64,000 bases of DNA from the NCBI RefSeq assembly GCF_014207985.1, contig NZ_JACHMI010000001.1, positions 7,857,001 to 7,921,000 on the forward strand, written 5' to 3'. The translations under genes were made by a program, and so were the position numbers. The stretch is from Nonomuraea rubra (GTDB lineage: Bacteria > Actinomycetota > Actinomycetes > Streptosporangiales > Streptosporangiaceae). Under the pieces are notes generated by a model. The model worked only from the letters and a program-made list of their open reading frames with translations. It did no database searches and was not told where the DNA came from. Below are positions 33,889-42,532 of the stretch, in pieces (positions within the stretch are counted from its first letter, which is position 1; each line of letters starts with the position of its first letter).

Positions 33889-35154
33889 TCAGTGCTGGTA
33901 GGCCCCGGAGTCCAGCGGCCGGGACAGCGCCTTGCCCTTGATGTCCTTGCCGTACGCCTTGCCGCCGTACCACTTGGGCGTGAGCGCCACCCCGCGCCCC
34001 AGCGCCGGCGAGCCCGGCCGCAGCCGCAGGTCCGTACGGGAGACGAATTTCGGATCGGCGATCACCGACTTGGGCCCCGGCTTGAACTTCGACGTCCGCC
34101 CCTGGTAGACGCCGCCGTCCTCGTCGGCCCCCGACCCGTCCTCCCAGCCGGCCACCCCGCCGACCGAGATCACGTTGTTGCGCAGCTTCAGGATCGACGG
34201 GGAGCAGCCGTCGTGGCAGGACCAGCCGATGGTGTCCTTGGCCGGCAGGTAGACGGAGTTGTGCACGGCGATCGTGCCCTTGACGGGGCCGACGATGTGG
34301 CGGGAGCCGCGGGTGATGAGGAAGGAGCCGCGGCTGCGGGAGGAGGTGACGACGTTGAAGGCGAAGACGTTGCCGGTGGCGGTCTTGCCCTTCTGGGCGC
34401 CGAGCTCGGTGAAGGTCTCGTTGTTCCTGGAGATGTTGTGGGTGACCGTGTTGCGGTCGCCGTTGAAGATCTCGACGGCGGCCCCGTCGATGCCGTAGTC
34501 GGCGCTCTTGGCGAAGCTGCCGGTGATGGTGTTGCCGGTCACCACGTTGTCGTCGCCGTTGAGGAGCACGCCGAAGGCGCCGGAGTCGTTGTCGCCGCCG
34601 TCGTCGTTGACGCTCATCCGGTTGTTGTCGGTCAGGACGCTGTCGCGGATGGTGTTGCGGGAGCCGGAGGGCGAGACGAAGACGCCGGCGATGTTGCGGT
34701 CGGCCTTGATCCCGCTCAGCTCGTTGTTGTCGCCGTCGAGCCGGAAGCCGGCCCAGCGGCAGTTGGAGGCGTGCAGGCCGCTGATCGCCCAGTGGTTGCC
34801 CTTGACCACGACGCAGTCGTCGTCGCTCCCGGTGATCCTGGCGAGGGCGCCGCTGCCGTACGCCTTGATCGTGATCGGCTGGGCGGCGGTGCCGCCGGCC
34901 TCCAGCGTGAGCGGGCCGGTGAAGCTGCCGCCGCGCTTGACGGCGACGGTGTCGCCCGGCTTGAGCTCGGCGGCGGCGAGCTTCTCCAGGCTCTTCCACG
35001 CCGTGGCGGCGCTGGTGCCGGCTGCGGCGTCGTCTCCGGCGCGGGAGTCCACGTAGTAAGTGGTGCCCGCACTGGCGGCGCCGGACTGAGCGAAGGCCGT
35101 CGACGGTATTGCGGGCAGGAGCGAGGCCAGCACGGCTACGGACAGCAACCTCAT
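33889..35154 (-). CDS. Secreted right-handed beta-helix protein
   Basis: A 421-residue extracellular protein. Residues 1-22 form a signal peptide (LLSVAVLASLLPAIPSTAFAQ). TYYVDSRAGDDAAAGTSAATAW with SLEKL is the usual start of parallel beta-helix (pectate-lyase-like, PL9/DUF1565-type) proteins. Repeating rungs such as HWAISGLHASNC, NNELSGIKADRN, NTIRDSVLTDNN and NVVTGNTITGSF follow, rich in Asn ladders. Catalytic Lys/Asp cluster cannot be confirmed by eye. It probably acts on or binds a polysaccharide. Its stop-to-stop spacing and weak ribosome site suggest moderate expression; it lies just downstream of the maltodextrin operon on the same strand. Confidence 0.82.
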   Translation of the reverse strand: MRLLSVAVLASLLPAIPSTAFAQSGAASAGTTYYVDSRAGDDAAAGTSAATAWKSLEKLAAAELKPGDTVAVKRGGSFTGPLTLEAGGTAAQPITIKAYGSGALARITGSDDDCVVVKGNHWAISGLHASNCRWAGFRLDGDNNELSGIKADRNIAGVFVSPSGSRNTIRDSVLTDNNRMSVNDDGGDNDSGAFGVLLNGDDNVVTGNTITGSFAKSADYGIDGAAVEIFNGDRNTVTHNISRNNETFTELGAQKGKTATGNVFAFNVVTSSRSRGSFLITRGSRHIVGPVKGTIAVHNSVYLPAKDTIGWSCHDGCSPSILKLRNNVISVGGVAGWEDGSGADEDGGVYQGRTSKFKPGPKSVIADPKFVSRTDLRLRPGSPALGRGVALTPKWYGGKAYGKDIKGKALSRPLDSGAYQH

Positions 35155-35212
35155 ACGAGCACACCACTATCTAGTTGGGACGGGAGAGTCAGCAGAGGCC
35201 ACCGTAGCGTGA

Positions 35213-36991
35213 TCAGCGTGTGAGGCGCCACATGCGTAGCGAAGGTCCCCCGCCCGGGATGACGTCGCCGTCCTGGGCGTTGTAGAGGCCGGTGGCGTGC
35301 GTGCCGATGGCGAGCGGCTCGCCGGGCGCGCGGCGGGCGGAGACGAGGATGGTCTCGTCGTAGGTCTCGCGCGCGAACACCAGGCAGTCGGCGTCGGCGT
35401 GCAGCCAGCGCAGGCCGCCGTGGCGCAGGGCGGGCTCGGCCCGGCGCAGCCCGAACAGGTCGCGGTAGCCGGCCAGCGTGTGGAGGTCCTGGTCGGCGGG
35501 CCGGTTCCAGGGCATGGGCGTGCGCGAGTGCTCGCCGTTGACGCCGGTCAGGCCGTACTCGCTGCCGGCGAAGACCATCGGCGTGCCGGGCAGCGTGGCC
35601 TGCAGGCCGGTGGCGAGCAGGTGGCGCTCGCGCGAGCCGGTCACTGTGCGGACGCGGGGCGTGTCGTGCGAGTCGAGGAGCTGCCAGGAGTGCACGAGCG
35701 AGCGCCACGACATCTGCGAGGCGAACGATCTGAACGCGGCCAGCGTGGCGGTGCCGTCGCGGTGCGGCACGCCGCCGGGCACGCCGAGGAAGTGCTCCAG
35801 GTCGCAGTCGGGGCCGCGCAGCCAGGTCCAGACGGGGCGGGTGAAGCCGCCGTAGTTCATGGTGCCCTGCCAGCCGTCGCGGTCGAGGTCGCGGGTGGCG
35901 TCGTGGTTGTGCTCGGCGATGAAGGCGGCGCCGGGGCCGAGCCGGGCGCGCAGCCGGGCGGCGACCTCGGCCGCGTAGTCGTCGGCGCCGCGCCTGCCGG
36001 TCATGTTGGCCACGTCCACGCGCCAGCCGTCGAACGGGCCGAGCCACTTCTTCAGCACCGCCGTCATGTGGCTGCGCACCAGCTCGCTGCCCCAGTTGAG
36101 CTTGGGCAGCGTCTTGAAGCCCCACCAGGACTCGTAGTCGCCGGTCACCGGGTCGAAGTAGAACATGTCACGTTCCGGCGCGTTCACGTCGGAGACGGCG
36201 GCGGTGAACCATTCGTGCGTGTCGCCGGTGTGGTTGGTGGTGATGTCGCCGAGCAGCCGCATGCCGCGCGCGTGCAGCGCGCCGGACAGGCGGTGCAGCG
36301 CCTCGTCGCCGCCGAGCAGCGGGTCCACGTGCTCGAAGGTGGAGGCGTTGTAGCGGTGGTTGGAGCGGGCGGGGAAGATCGGCGTCAGGTAGACGGTGTC
36401 GGCGCCGAGGCTCTGGATGTGGTCGAGGCGCCGGGTGATGCCGTCGAGGTCGCCGCCGTAGAACTGCTCGGCGGTGCCGGGGCCGGCCGGGATCACCGGG
36501 TCGCGGTCCCACTCGCGCGGCAGCGCCCAGTCGGGCAGCTCCGCCATGGGCCGCGAGCGGTCGTAACGGTCGGGGAAGATCTGGTAGACGATCGCGTCCG
36601 ACATCCACTCGGGCGGGGCCTGGTGGCAGACGAGGCGGAAGTCGCCGGCGTCGGTGAGGTCGTGCGCGGCGACCCCGGCCGCGGTCAGCCAGCGCTGCCC
36701 GGCCGTGGTGTGGAGCAGGAAGCGGTACGGGGTGACGGGGTTGACCGCGGTGATCTCGGCCCGCCACCAGACGTCGGTCCTGCCGTACCCGCTCGCCTGC
36801 CTGCCCCGGTCCACCGCGGCCTCGAAGTAGCGCGGCTCGCCGTCGTGCACGGCCCGGACGTGCACGGCGGTGACCCCGGCGGCCAGCGGCGCGCGCAGCC
36901 AGAGCGTGACGCGCGCGCCTAGCGCGGGCCGCTGGTCGGAGACATACAGAGCCGAGCCGTCGTGATGCGGCTCCCCCAGAAATCGCAGCAC
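35213..36991 (-). CDS. GH13 neopullulanase/cyclomaltodextrinase-like enzyme
   Basis: A 592-residue intracellular enzyme. An N-terminal starch-binding-like beta domain (1-120) precedes the GH13 barrel from SDAIVYQIFPDRYDRS. The nucleophile is Asp326 (GWRVDVANM), acid/base Glu360 (FIAEHNHD), and LLDSHDTPR supplies the third acid. There is no signal peptide. The GTG at 36991 lies 5 nt after the malG stop, and it is the last gene of the malE-malF-malG operon. It likely cleaves imported maltodextrins or cyclodextrins to maltose and glucose, feeding the alpha-glucosidases. Confidence 0.9.
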   Translation of the reverse strand: MLRFLGEPHHDGSALYVSDQRPALGARVTLWLRAPLAAGVTAVHVRAVHDGEPRYFEAAVDRGRQASGYGRTDVWWRAEITAVNPVTPYRFLLHTTAGQRWLTAAGVAAHDLTDAGDFRLVCHQAPPEWMSDAIVYQIFPDRYDRSRPMAELPDWALPREWDRDPVIPAGPGTAEQFYGGDLDGITRRLDHIQSLGADTVYLTPIFPARSNHRYNASTFEHVDPLLGGDEALHRLSGALHARGMRLLGDITTNHTGDTHEWFTAAVSDVNAPERDMFYFDPVTGDYESWWGFKTLPKLNWGSELVRSHMTAVLKKWLGPFDGWRVDVANMTGRRGADDYAAEVAARLRARLGPGAAFIAEHNHDATRDLDRDGWQGTMNYGGFTRPVWTWLRGPDCDLEHFLGVPGGVPHRDGTATLAAFRSFASQMSWRSLVHSWQLLDSHDTPRVRTVTGSRERHLLATGLQATLPGTPMVFAGSEYGLTGVNGEHSRTPMPWNRPADQDLHTLAGYRDLFGLRRAEPALRHGGLRWLHADADCLVFARETYDETILVSARRAPGEPLAIGTHATGLYNAQDGDVIPGGGPSLRMWRLTR

Positions 36992-36996
36992 TGCAC

Positions 36997-37836
36997 CTAT
37001 CCCTTGACTGCCCCGGCGGTCAGGCCGGAGACGATGTACTTCTGCAACCAGAGGAACACACCGACCGTCGGAACGGCGGTAATGAGGGTGGCGGCGGCGA
37101 ACATGCCGAAGTTGGCGTTGCGGTGGTCGCCGGCGATCATGCCGTACATGCCGACGGCCAGCGTCTTGCTCTCGGGGTCGCGCAGGAACACGTTGGCCAT
37201 GAGGAACTCGCTCATGGTGCCGATGAACGCCAGCAGCGCGGTGACCGCGAGGATCGGCGTGACCAGCGGCATGATGACCCTCCAGAAGATCTGGGCGTGG
37301 GTGGCGCCGTCGACGGTGGCGGCCTCGTCCAGCTCCTTGGGCACGGTGTCGAGGAAGCCCTTCATCAGCCAGGTGTTCACGCCGAGCGCGCCGCCGAGGT
37401 AGAGCAGCAGCAGGCCCCACGCGGTGTTGAAGCCGAAGGCGGGGTAGAGCTCGGTCACCTCGGTGAAGATCATGAAGATCGTCACGATGGCCAGGAACTG
37501 CGGGAACATCTGGATGAGCAGCAGCGCCATCATGCCGACCCGGCGGCCGGCGAAGCGCATGCGGCTGAAGGCGTACGCGGCGAACATCGACAGCAGCAGG
37601 CTCGCGAACGACGAGGCCAGCGCGATGAACACCGAGTTGAAGAACCACCGCCCGAACGGGTAGGTGTCGGAGGTCAGCAGGTTGGCGAAGTTGTTCAGGC
37701 TCGCGCCCGTGGGCAGCAGCTCGGTGGAGGCGAGCGTGCCCATCGGGTTGATCGCGGCGGAGAGCACGAACAGGATCGGGAACACCGCGAACGCGCACAC
37801 GACGAGCACGAAGGCGTGCCGGAGCGTCATCTTCAC
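36997..37836 (-). CDS. malG: Maltodextrin ABC transporter permease MalG
   Basis: A 279-residue permease with six membrane helices. The EAA cytoplasmic loop that docks the ATPase reads ELDEAATVDGATHAQIFWRVIMPLV. The C-terminus FLWLQKYIVSGLTAGAVKG is the diagnostic end of MalG proteins. The GTG at 37836 overlaps the malF stop as GTGA with AGGAGGAGG just upstream. It forms the channel together with MalF. No ATPase gene is in this operon. Confidence 0.94.
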   Translation of the reverse strand: MKMTLRHAFVLVVCAFAVFPILFVLSAAINPMGTLASTELLPTGASLNNFANLLTSDTYPFGRWFFNSVFIALASSFASLLLSMFAAYAFSRMRFAGRRVGMMALLLIQMFPQFLAIVTIFMIFTEVTELYPAFGFNTAWGLLLLYLGGALGVNTWLMKGFLDTVPKELDEAATVDGATHAQIFWRVIMPLVTPILAVTALLAFIGTMSEFLMANVFLRDPESKTLAVGMYGMIAGDHRNANFGMFAAATLITAVPTVGVFLWLQKYIVSGLTAGAVKG

Positions 37837-39401
37837 GCGTAGACCTCCTCCTGCTTGCGGGTGCGGCGGAACGCCACGGCCGAGATGACGGCCACGATGG
37901 CGAAGATGAACACCGAGATCGCCGCCGCGAAGCCGAACTGCGCGCCGCCCGCGCCGAACGCCAGCCTGAAGGTGTAGGTGATGAGCAGGTCGGTGCCGCC
38001 CACCTGCGGGCTGTCGGCGGGGAACGGGCCGCCGTCGGTGGTGAGCGCGATGGCGTTGTAGTTGTTGAAGTTGTAGGCGAACGACGAGATCAGCAGCGGC
38101 GTCAGCGCGACGAGCAGCAGCGGCAGCGTCACCCGGCGGAACGCCCTGAACGGCGTGGCCCCGTCGATGGAGGCGGCCTCGGTCAGCTCGCGCGGGATGG
38201 CCTGCAGCGCGCCGGTGGTGACGAGGAACATGTACGGGAAGCCGAGCCAGATGTTGACCAGGAGCACGCCGAGCCTGGCGGTCCCCGTCTGGCCGAGCCA
38301 GTCGATCTCCGCGCCGAGGAGCTGGTTGATCAGGCCGAAGTCGCGGTTGAACATGTCGCGCCAGACCAGCAGCATGGCGAAGGCCGGCATCGCGTACGGC
38401 AGGATCAGCAGGATCCGGTAGACGCGGGTGCCGCGCATGCGCGGGTGGTGCAGCGCGAGGGCGACGCCCATGCCGAGGGCGAAGCAGCCGAGCACGGAGA
38501 CCAGCGCGAAGACGAGGTTCCAGCCCAGGACTCCCGCGAAGTAGCCGGAGATGGTGGGGTTCGTCAGCACGCGGGCGAAGTTGTCCAGGCCGACGTTGAC
38601 CTGCCAGCCCTGCGCCAGGTGCTCGCCCCTGGCGTTGACGAAGTAGCCCTGGCTCTCGTCGGCGGTCCAGGTGCCGCCGTTGCCGCGGACGCAGTCGCAC
38701 GCGGCGTCGTACACCAGGGCGGCCTTGCCCTCGACGGCGCGGCTGAGGCCGTTGGCCTTGATCACGCCGTCGCCGGTGGGCACGGCCAGCGCCGTGATCT
38801 CCTGCCCGCGCGCGGCGGCCTCGGGCGCCTTGAGCACGGTCAGGCCGGGCGCGGCGAGCACCTTGCCGGTGACGCCGACGCGGGCGCCGTCCAGCGGGGT
38901 CAGCCCGTCGGCGGTGCCCAGCGAGACCTGCTTGGTCGCCGGGTCCACCAGCAGGAACACCAGTTCCTCGCCGCGCGTGGCGACGGACAGGGTGTACTCG
39001 GGCGAGCCGGGCGCCTGGCGGACGGAGCCGGTCTCGATGGCGGTGACGGCGGCGGCCTTGTCGCCGCGGTGCCCGTCGCCGAAGTTGGTGAACGCGGTGG
39101 TCAGCGTGTAGACGACCGGGAACACCTGGAAGGCGACCAGGAAGACGGTGCCGGGGATGAGGTACTTGGCCGGGATGAAGCGCCGGGTCAGGTAGAGGTA
39201 GGCGATGGCCGCGCTGACGCCGCACAGCAGCCCCAGCGCGACCCACGACCCGGTGGCGACCAGCGGCGGCACGGCGTAGAGCAGGATCGCGGCCGCCACG
39301 GCGAGCACCACGATCCTGCTCACCACGAACGCCGTGGTGATCTCCCGGCGGGGCCGCCCCCGCGTTCCTGCGGGGGCGGCCTCTCGCACGTCGAGAGCCA
39401 T
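37833..39401 (-). CDS. malF: Maltodextrin ABC transporter permease MalF
   Basis: A 522-residue permease. It starts with a cytoplasmic tail and three helices, then a large periplasmic P2 domain (about 110-260, with GDKAAAVTAIETGSVRQAPG and CDCVRGNGGTW), then the channel helices. The EAA loop is ELTEAASIDGATPFRAFRRVTLPL. The presence of P2 is typical for MalF of maltose systems. The start lies 4 nt after the malE stop, so the genes are tightly linked. It pairs with MalG. Confidence 0.94.
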   Translation of the reverse strand: MALDVREAAPAGTRGRPRREITTAFVVSRIVVLAVAAAILLYAVPPLVATGSWVALGLLCGVSAAIAYLYLTRRFIPAKYLIPGTVFLVAFQVFPVVYTLTTAFTNFGDGHRGDKAAAVTAIETGSVRQAPGSPEYTLSVATRGEELVFLLVDPATKQVSLGTADGLTPLDGARVGVTGKVLAAPGLTVLKAPEAAARGQEITALAVPTGDGVIKANGLSRAVEGKAALVYDAACDCVRGNGGTWTADESQGYFVNARGEHLAQGWQVNVGLDNFARVLTNPTISGYFAGVLGWNLVFALVSVLGCFALGMGVALALHHPRMRGTRVYRILLILPYAMPAFAMLLVWRDMFNRDFGLINQLLGAEIDWLGQTGTARLGVLLVNIWLGFPYMFLVTTGALQAIPRELTEAASIDGATPFRAFRRVTLPLLLVALTPLLISSFAYNFNNYNAIALTTDGGPFPADSPQVGGTDLLITYTFRLAFGAGGAQFGFAAAISVFIFAIVAVISAVAFRRTRKQEEVYA

Positions 39402-39405
39402 GTCG

Positions 39406-40674
39406 TCAGTTCTTGAGCGCGCCGTCGATGGCCTTCTGCGCCGCCGCGGCGGCCTTGGCCGCGTCGCCGCCCCTGACCACGGCGTTCTCGGCGATGCCGA
39501 ACGGCTCCCAGATGGCGGCCATCTCGGGGATGGCGGGCATCGGCATGCCGTCCTTGCCGGCGTCCAGGAACTTGGCGGCGTCGGGGTCGGCCGCCTGGAC
39601 CTCCTCCAGCGCGGCGGTCAGCGCCGGGGGCCGGGGGTCGGCGTCGTAGAGCGCCTTGGCGACGTCCTTGTTGGTCACGTAGTTGGCGACGAACTCCTGG
39701 GCCAGGGCCTTGTTCTTGCCCTTGGAGGCGACGAAGAAGCTCTGCACGCCGACGAACGGGGTGGCGGGCTTGCCGTCCTTGAACGCGGGGACGGCGCTGA
39801 TGTCGTACGTGATGCCGCCCTTCTTGACCTCGCTGATCGCCCACGGGCCGGAGACGAGGTAGGCGCACTTGCCGCCGGCGAAGTTGACGATGTAGTTCTC
39901 GTTGGTGAGGGAGGTGCGCAGGGCGCCGTCGCCCTTCTCGCCGAGGTCCTTGAGCTTCCCGAACGCCTTGACGGATTCCTCCGAGCCGAGCAGCACCTGC
40001 TTGGGGTCGGGGTCGCCGCTCGCGGTGGCGCCGAACAGCGCGCCGCCGCCGGAGGCGAAGATCGGGTAGACGTGGAAGGCGTCGCCCTTCTGGCCGACCG
40101 GGATGCAGAGCACCTCCTTGACCTTGCCGGCCTCCTTGAGCTCCTTGCCCTTGGCGATCATGTCCTCGATCGTGGCGGGCGCGTCGGGGGCGAGGTCGGT
40201 GTTGCGGATCAGGGCGATGTTCTCCAGCGCGTACGGCGCGCCGTAGATCTGGCCGTCGAACGTCACGGCCTGGATGGCCTTCGGCGAGAACGACGCCTTC
40301 TGCTCCTCGGTGAAGGTGACCGGGTCGATGGCGCCGTTCTGCACCAGGTTCCCGATCCAGTCGTGGGCGCCGATCATGACGTCCGGGCCGCTGCCCTGCT
40401 GGGAGGCGGTCAGGAAGGTCATCTGGTTGTCCTTGCTGATCTCCTTCACCTCGACGGTCACGCCGTTCTCGGTGCCGAACTGCTCGGCGAAGGGCTGCAG
40501 CGGCTTGACCCGCAGGGGGTCGGCCCAGATCACCAGCGTGCCGCCACCGGCGGCGGGGGCTGAGGCGGACGCGCTCGGCGCCGCCGTCGGAGAGGCCGAC
40601 GGGGAGCTGCCGCACGCCGTCGCGGCGAACGCCAGGGTCGCGAGTGCTGCCACACCCAGAGCCCGCTTGCGCAT
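39406..40674 (-). CDS. malE: Maltodextrin-binding lipoprotein MalE
   Basis: A 422-residue extracellular solute-binding lipoprotein. The signal ends in the lipobox LAFAATAC, with Cys as the lipidated residue, followed by a Ser/Ala-rich linker. The mature part has the SBP type 1 fold: GGTLVIWADPLRVKPLQPFAEQFG and FKDGKPATPFVGVQSFFVASKG. AGGAGG stands 5 nt before the ATG. It is the first gene of malE-malF-malG-GH13 and captures maltodextrins at the membrane surface for MalFG. It is divergent from an alpha-glucosidase across an operator region. Confidence 0.94.
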   Translation of the reverse strand: MRKRALGVAALATLAFAATACGSSPSASPTAAPSASASAPAAGGGTLVIWADPLRVKPLQPFAEQFGTENGVTVEVKEISKDNQMTFLTASQQGSGPDVMIGAHDWIGNLVQNGAIDPVTFTEEQKASFSPKAIQAVTFDGQIYGAPYALENIALIRNTDLAPDAPATIEDMIAKGKELKEAGKVKEVLCIPVGQKGDAFHVYPIFASGGGALFGATASGDPDPKQVLLGSEESVKAFGKLKDLGEKGDGALRTSLTNENYIVNFAGGKCAYLVSGPWAISEVKKGGITYDISAVPAFKDGKPATPFVGVQSFFVASKGKNKALAQEFVANYVTNKDVAKALYDADPRPPALTAALEEVQAADPDAAKFLDAGKDGMPMPAIPEMAAIWEPFGIAENAVVRGGDAAKAAAAAQKAIDGALKN

Positions 40675-40765
40675 GGAGGACCTCCTGAGGTCACGGAGGA
40701 ACGGCGGCGCCTCGGGGGCGCCGCCGCCGGAGAAGAAAGCTTGAACGTTTCCGGGACGTTAGCGG

Positions 40766-40799
40766 CTCTTTGCAAGAATTGGAAGAACTTGCGAAAGAG
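40766..40799. promoter_or_regulatory. Imperfect inverted repeat (operator) upstream of malE
   Basis: CTCTTTGCAAGAA and AACTTGCGAAAGAG form a 34-bp inverted repeat with one unpaired base. The TTGCAAG/CTTGCGA half-sites are the kind bound by LacI-family maltose regulators in actinomycetes. It lies about 95 bp upstream of the malE start in the 298-bp divergent interval 40675-40972. Confidence 0.65.
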
Positions 40800-40870
40800 C
40801 GTTACCTGATCCACATCCGGCTCACCCCGGCTGACCTCGCGACTGAGCCCGCTTATGCTGAGAGCGCGGT

Positions 40871-40895
40871 CCGCAACTTTCCGCAACTTGCACTT
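40871..40895. promoter_or_regulatory. CGCAACTTT repeat motif upstream of the second alpha-glucosidase
   Basis: The string CCGCAACTTTCCGCAACTTG, followed by CACTT, contains two direct CCGCAACTT units. The first 10 bases, CCGCAACTTT, and the next CGCAA recur at 13607-13622 in front of the other alpha-glucosidase. Probably a binding site for a LacI-family regulator, possibly the one at 11066-12091. Confidence 0.55.
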
Positions 40896-40972
40896 GACCG
40901 TTCTCTGGTGATCGCGACATCGTTGACCAGAACATCACCCGACATCTCGGGTCATCCGGGGGAAGGACAGCC

Positions 40973-42466
40973 ATGCTCGGCAACGACGACTGGTGGCGTG
41001 ACGCCGTCGTGTACCAGGTGTACCCGCGCAGCTTCGCCGACGCGAACGGCGACGGCATGGGCGACCTGGAAGGAGTCCGCCAGCACCTGGGATACCTCTC
41101 CCGGCTCGGGGTGGACGCCATCTGGCTGAGCCCCTTCTACACCTCCCCCATGGCCGACGGCGGCTACGACGTGGCCGACTACCGGGACGTGGACCCCATG
41201 TTCGGCTCGCTCGCCGACTTCGACGCGCTCATCACCGACGCGCACGCCCTGGGCATCAGGGTCATCGTGGACCTGGTGCCGAACCACTCCTCCGACCAGC
41301 ACCCCTGGTTCAAGGCCGGGCTGCGCGACCGGTACGTCTTCCGCGACCGGCCCAACGACTGGGAGTCGATCTTCGGCGGCCCCGCCTGGACGCAGGTCGA
41401 GGACGGGCAGTGGTACCTGCACCTGTTCGCCCCCGAGCAGCCGGACCTCAACTGGGACAACCCCGAGGTGCGTGCCGAGTTCCGCGACATCCTGCGCTTC
41501 TGGCTCGACCGGGGCGTGGACGGCTTCCGCGTGGACGTGGCACACGGCATGATCAAGGCCGAGGGGCTGCCGGACGTGGGCCAGAAGGACGGCCCGCAGG
41601 CCGAGATGCTGGGCGACGAGCGGGTGCCGTACTTCGACCAGGACGGCGTGCACGACATCTACCGCGAGTGGCGGCCGATCCTCGACTCCTACCCGGGCGG
41701 GCGCATGGCCGTCGCCGAGGCGTGGGTGTCCTCGCCCGAGCGGCTGGCCCGCTACGTGGGGCCGGACGAGCTGCACCAGGCGTTCAACTTCGAGTTCATG
41801 ATGGCCGACTTCCACGCCAAGTCGTTCCGTACCGTGATCGAGAAGTCGCTGCGCGAGGCCGACCTGGTGGGCGCGCCCACCACCTGGGTGCTGTCCAACC
41901 ACGACAAGCCGCGCCACGTCACCCGGCACGGCAGCCTGGCCCGCGCCCGCGCGGCCACCCTGCTCATGCTGGCCCTGCCCGGCTCGGCCTACCTCTACAA
42001 CGGCGAGGAGCTGGGCCTGCCCGAGGTGCTCGACCTGCCGGACGAGCTGCGCCAGGACCCCGCGTTCCTGCGCCGGGGGGAGAGCCGCGACGGCTGCCGG
42101 GTGCCGCTGCCCTGGACGTCCACCGGCGACCTCGGCTGGCGCGACCCGTGGCTGCCGATCCCGTCCGAGTGGGCGGCGCTGTCGGCCGAGGCCCAGGAGG
42201 ACGACCCCGGCTCCACGCTGAACCTCTACCGGGCCGCGCTCGCGCTGCGCAAGCGGCACCCGGCGCTCGGCGGCGGCACGCTCAGGTGGCTCGACTCCCC
42301 CAAGGACGTGCTGGCCGTCGAGCGTGACCCCGGGCTCGTCGTGGTGCTCAACACGGGCGAGGAGCCGGTGGCGCTCGACCTTCCCGGTGAGGTGCTGCTG
42401 TCCAGCGGCCCGCTGCCCGCCGACGGCACGATCCCGCCGGACACCACGGTCTGGATCCAGCGCTGA
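40973..42466 (+). CDS. GH13 alpha-glucosidase
   Basis: A 497-residue cytoplasmic GH13 enzyme hydrolysing short alpha-glucosides. The catalytic residues are Asp188 (GFRVDVAHG), Glu249 (VAEAWVS) and Asp311 (LSNHDKPRHV). GGGGGAAGGA precedes the ATG. It is divergent from malE and shares the operator region, so it probably degrades the maltodextrins delivered by MalEFG after trimming by the neopullulanase-like enzyme. It is paralogous to the glucosidase at 12097 throughout its length. Most differences lie in the QKDGPQAEMLGDERV insert near the substrate pocket. Confidence 0.94.
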   Translation: MLGNDDWWRDAVVYQVYPRSFADANGDGMGDLEGVRQHLGYLSRLGVDAIWLSPFYTSPMADGGYDVADYRDVDPMFGSLADFDALITDAHALGIRVIVDLVPNHSSDQHPWFKAGLRDRYVFRDRPNDWESIFGGPAWTQVEDGQWYLHLFAPEQPDLNWDNPEVRAEFRDILRFWLDRGVDGFRVDVAHGMIKAEGLPDVGQKDGPQAEMLGDERVPYFDQDGVHDIYREWRPILDSYPGGRMAVAEAWVSSPERLARYVGPDELHQAFNFEFMMADFHAKSFRTVIEKSLREADLVGAPTTWVLSNHDKPRHVTRHGSLARARAATLLMLALPGSAYLYNGEELGLPEVLDLPDELRQDPAFLRRGESRDGCRVPLPWTSTGDLGWRDPWLPIPSEWAALSAEAQEDDPGSTLNLYRAALALRKRHPALGGGTLRWLDSPKDVLAVERDPGLVVVLNTGEEPVALDLPGEVLLSSGPLPADGTIPPDTTVWIQR

Positions 42467-42532
42467 CGGGATTGGCGAAATCTTTCCCGTTACGGGACAA
42501 TTGTCGGTGATCATGCTCGGTAGCCTCGTGGG

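Noticed and set aside
36992..37798. Upstream extension of the GH13 gene at 35213
   Set aside because: It is an out-of-frame read of malG; the GTG at 36991 directly after the malG stop fits the operon.
36997..39246. Apparent long fusion of the malG frame into malF (749 codons)
   Set aside because: The upstream part is an out-of-frame read of malF; the GTG at 37836 with AGGAGGAGG marks the real malG start.
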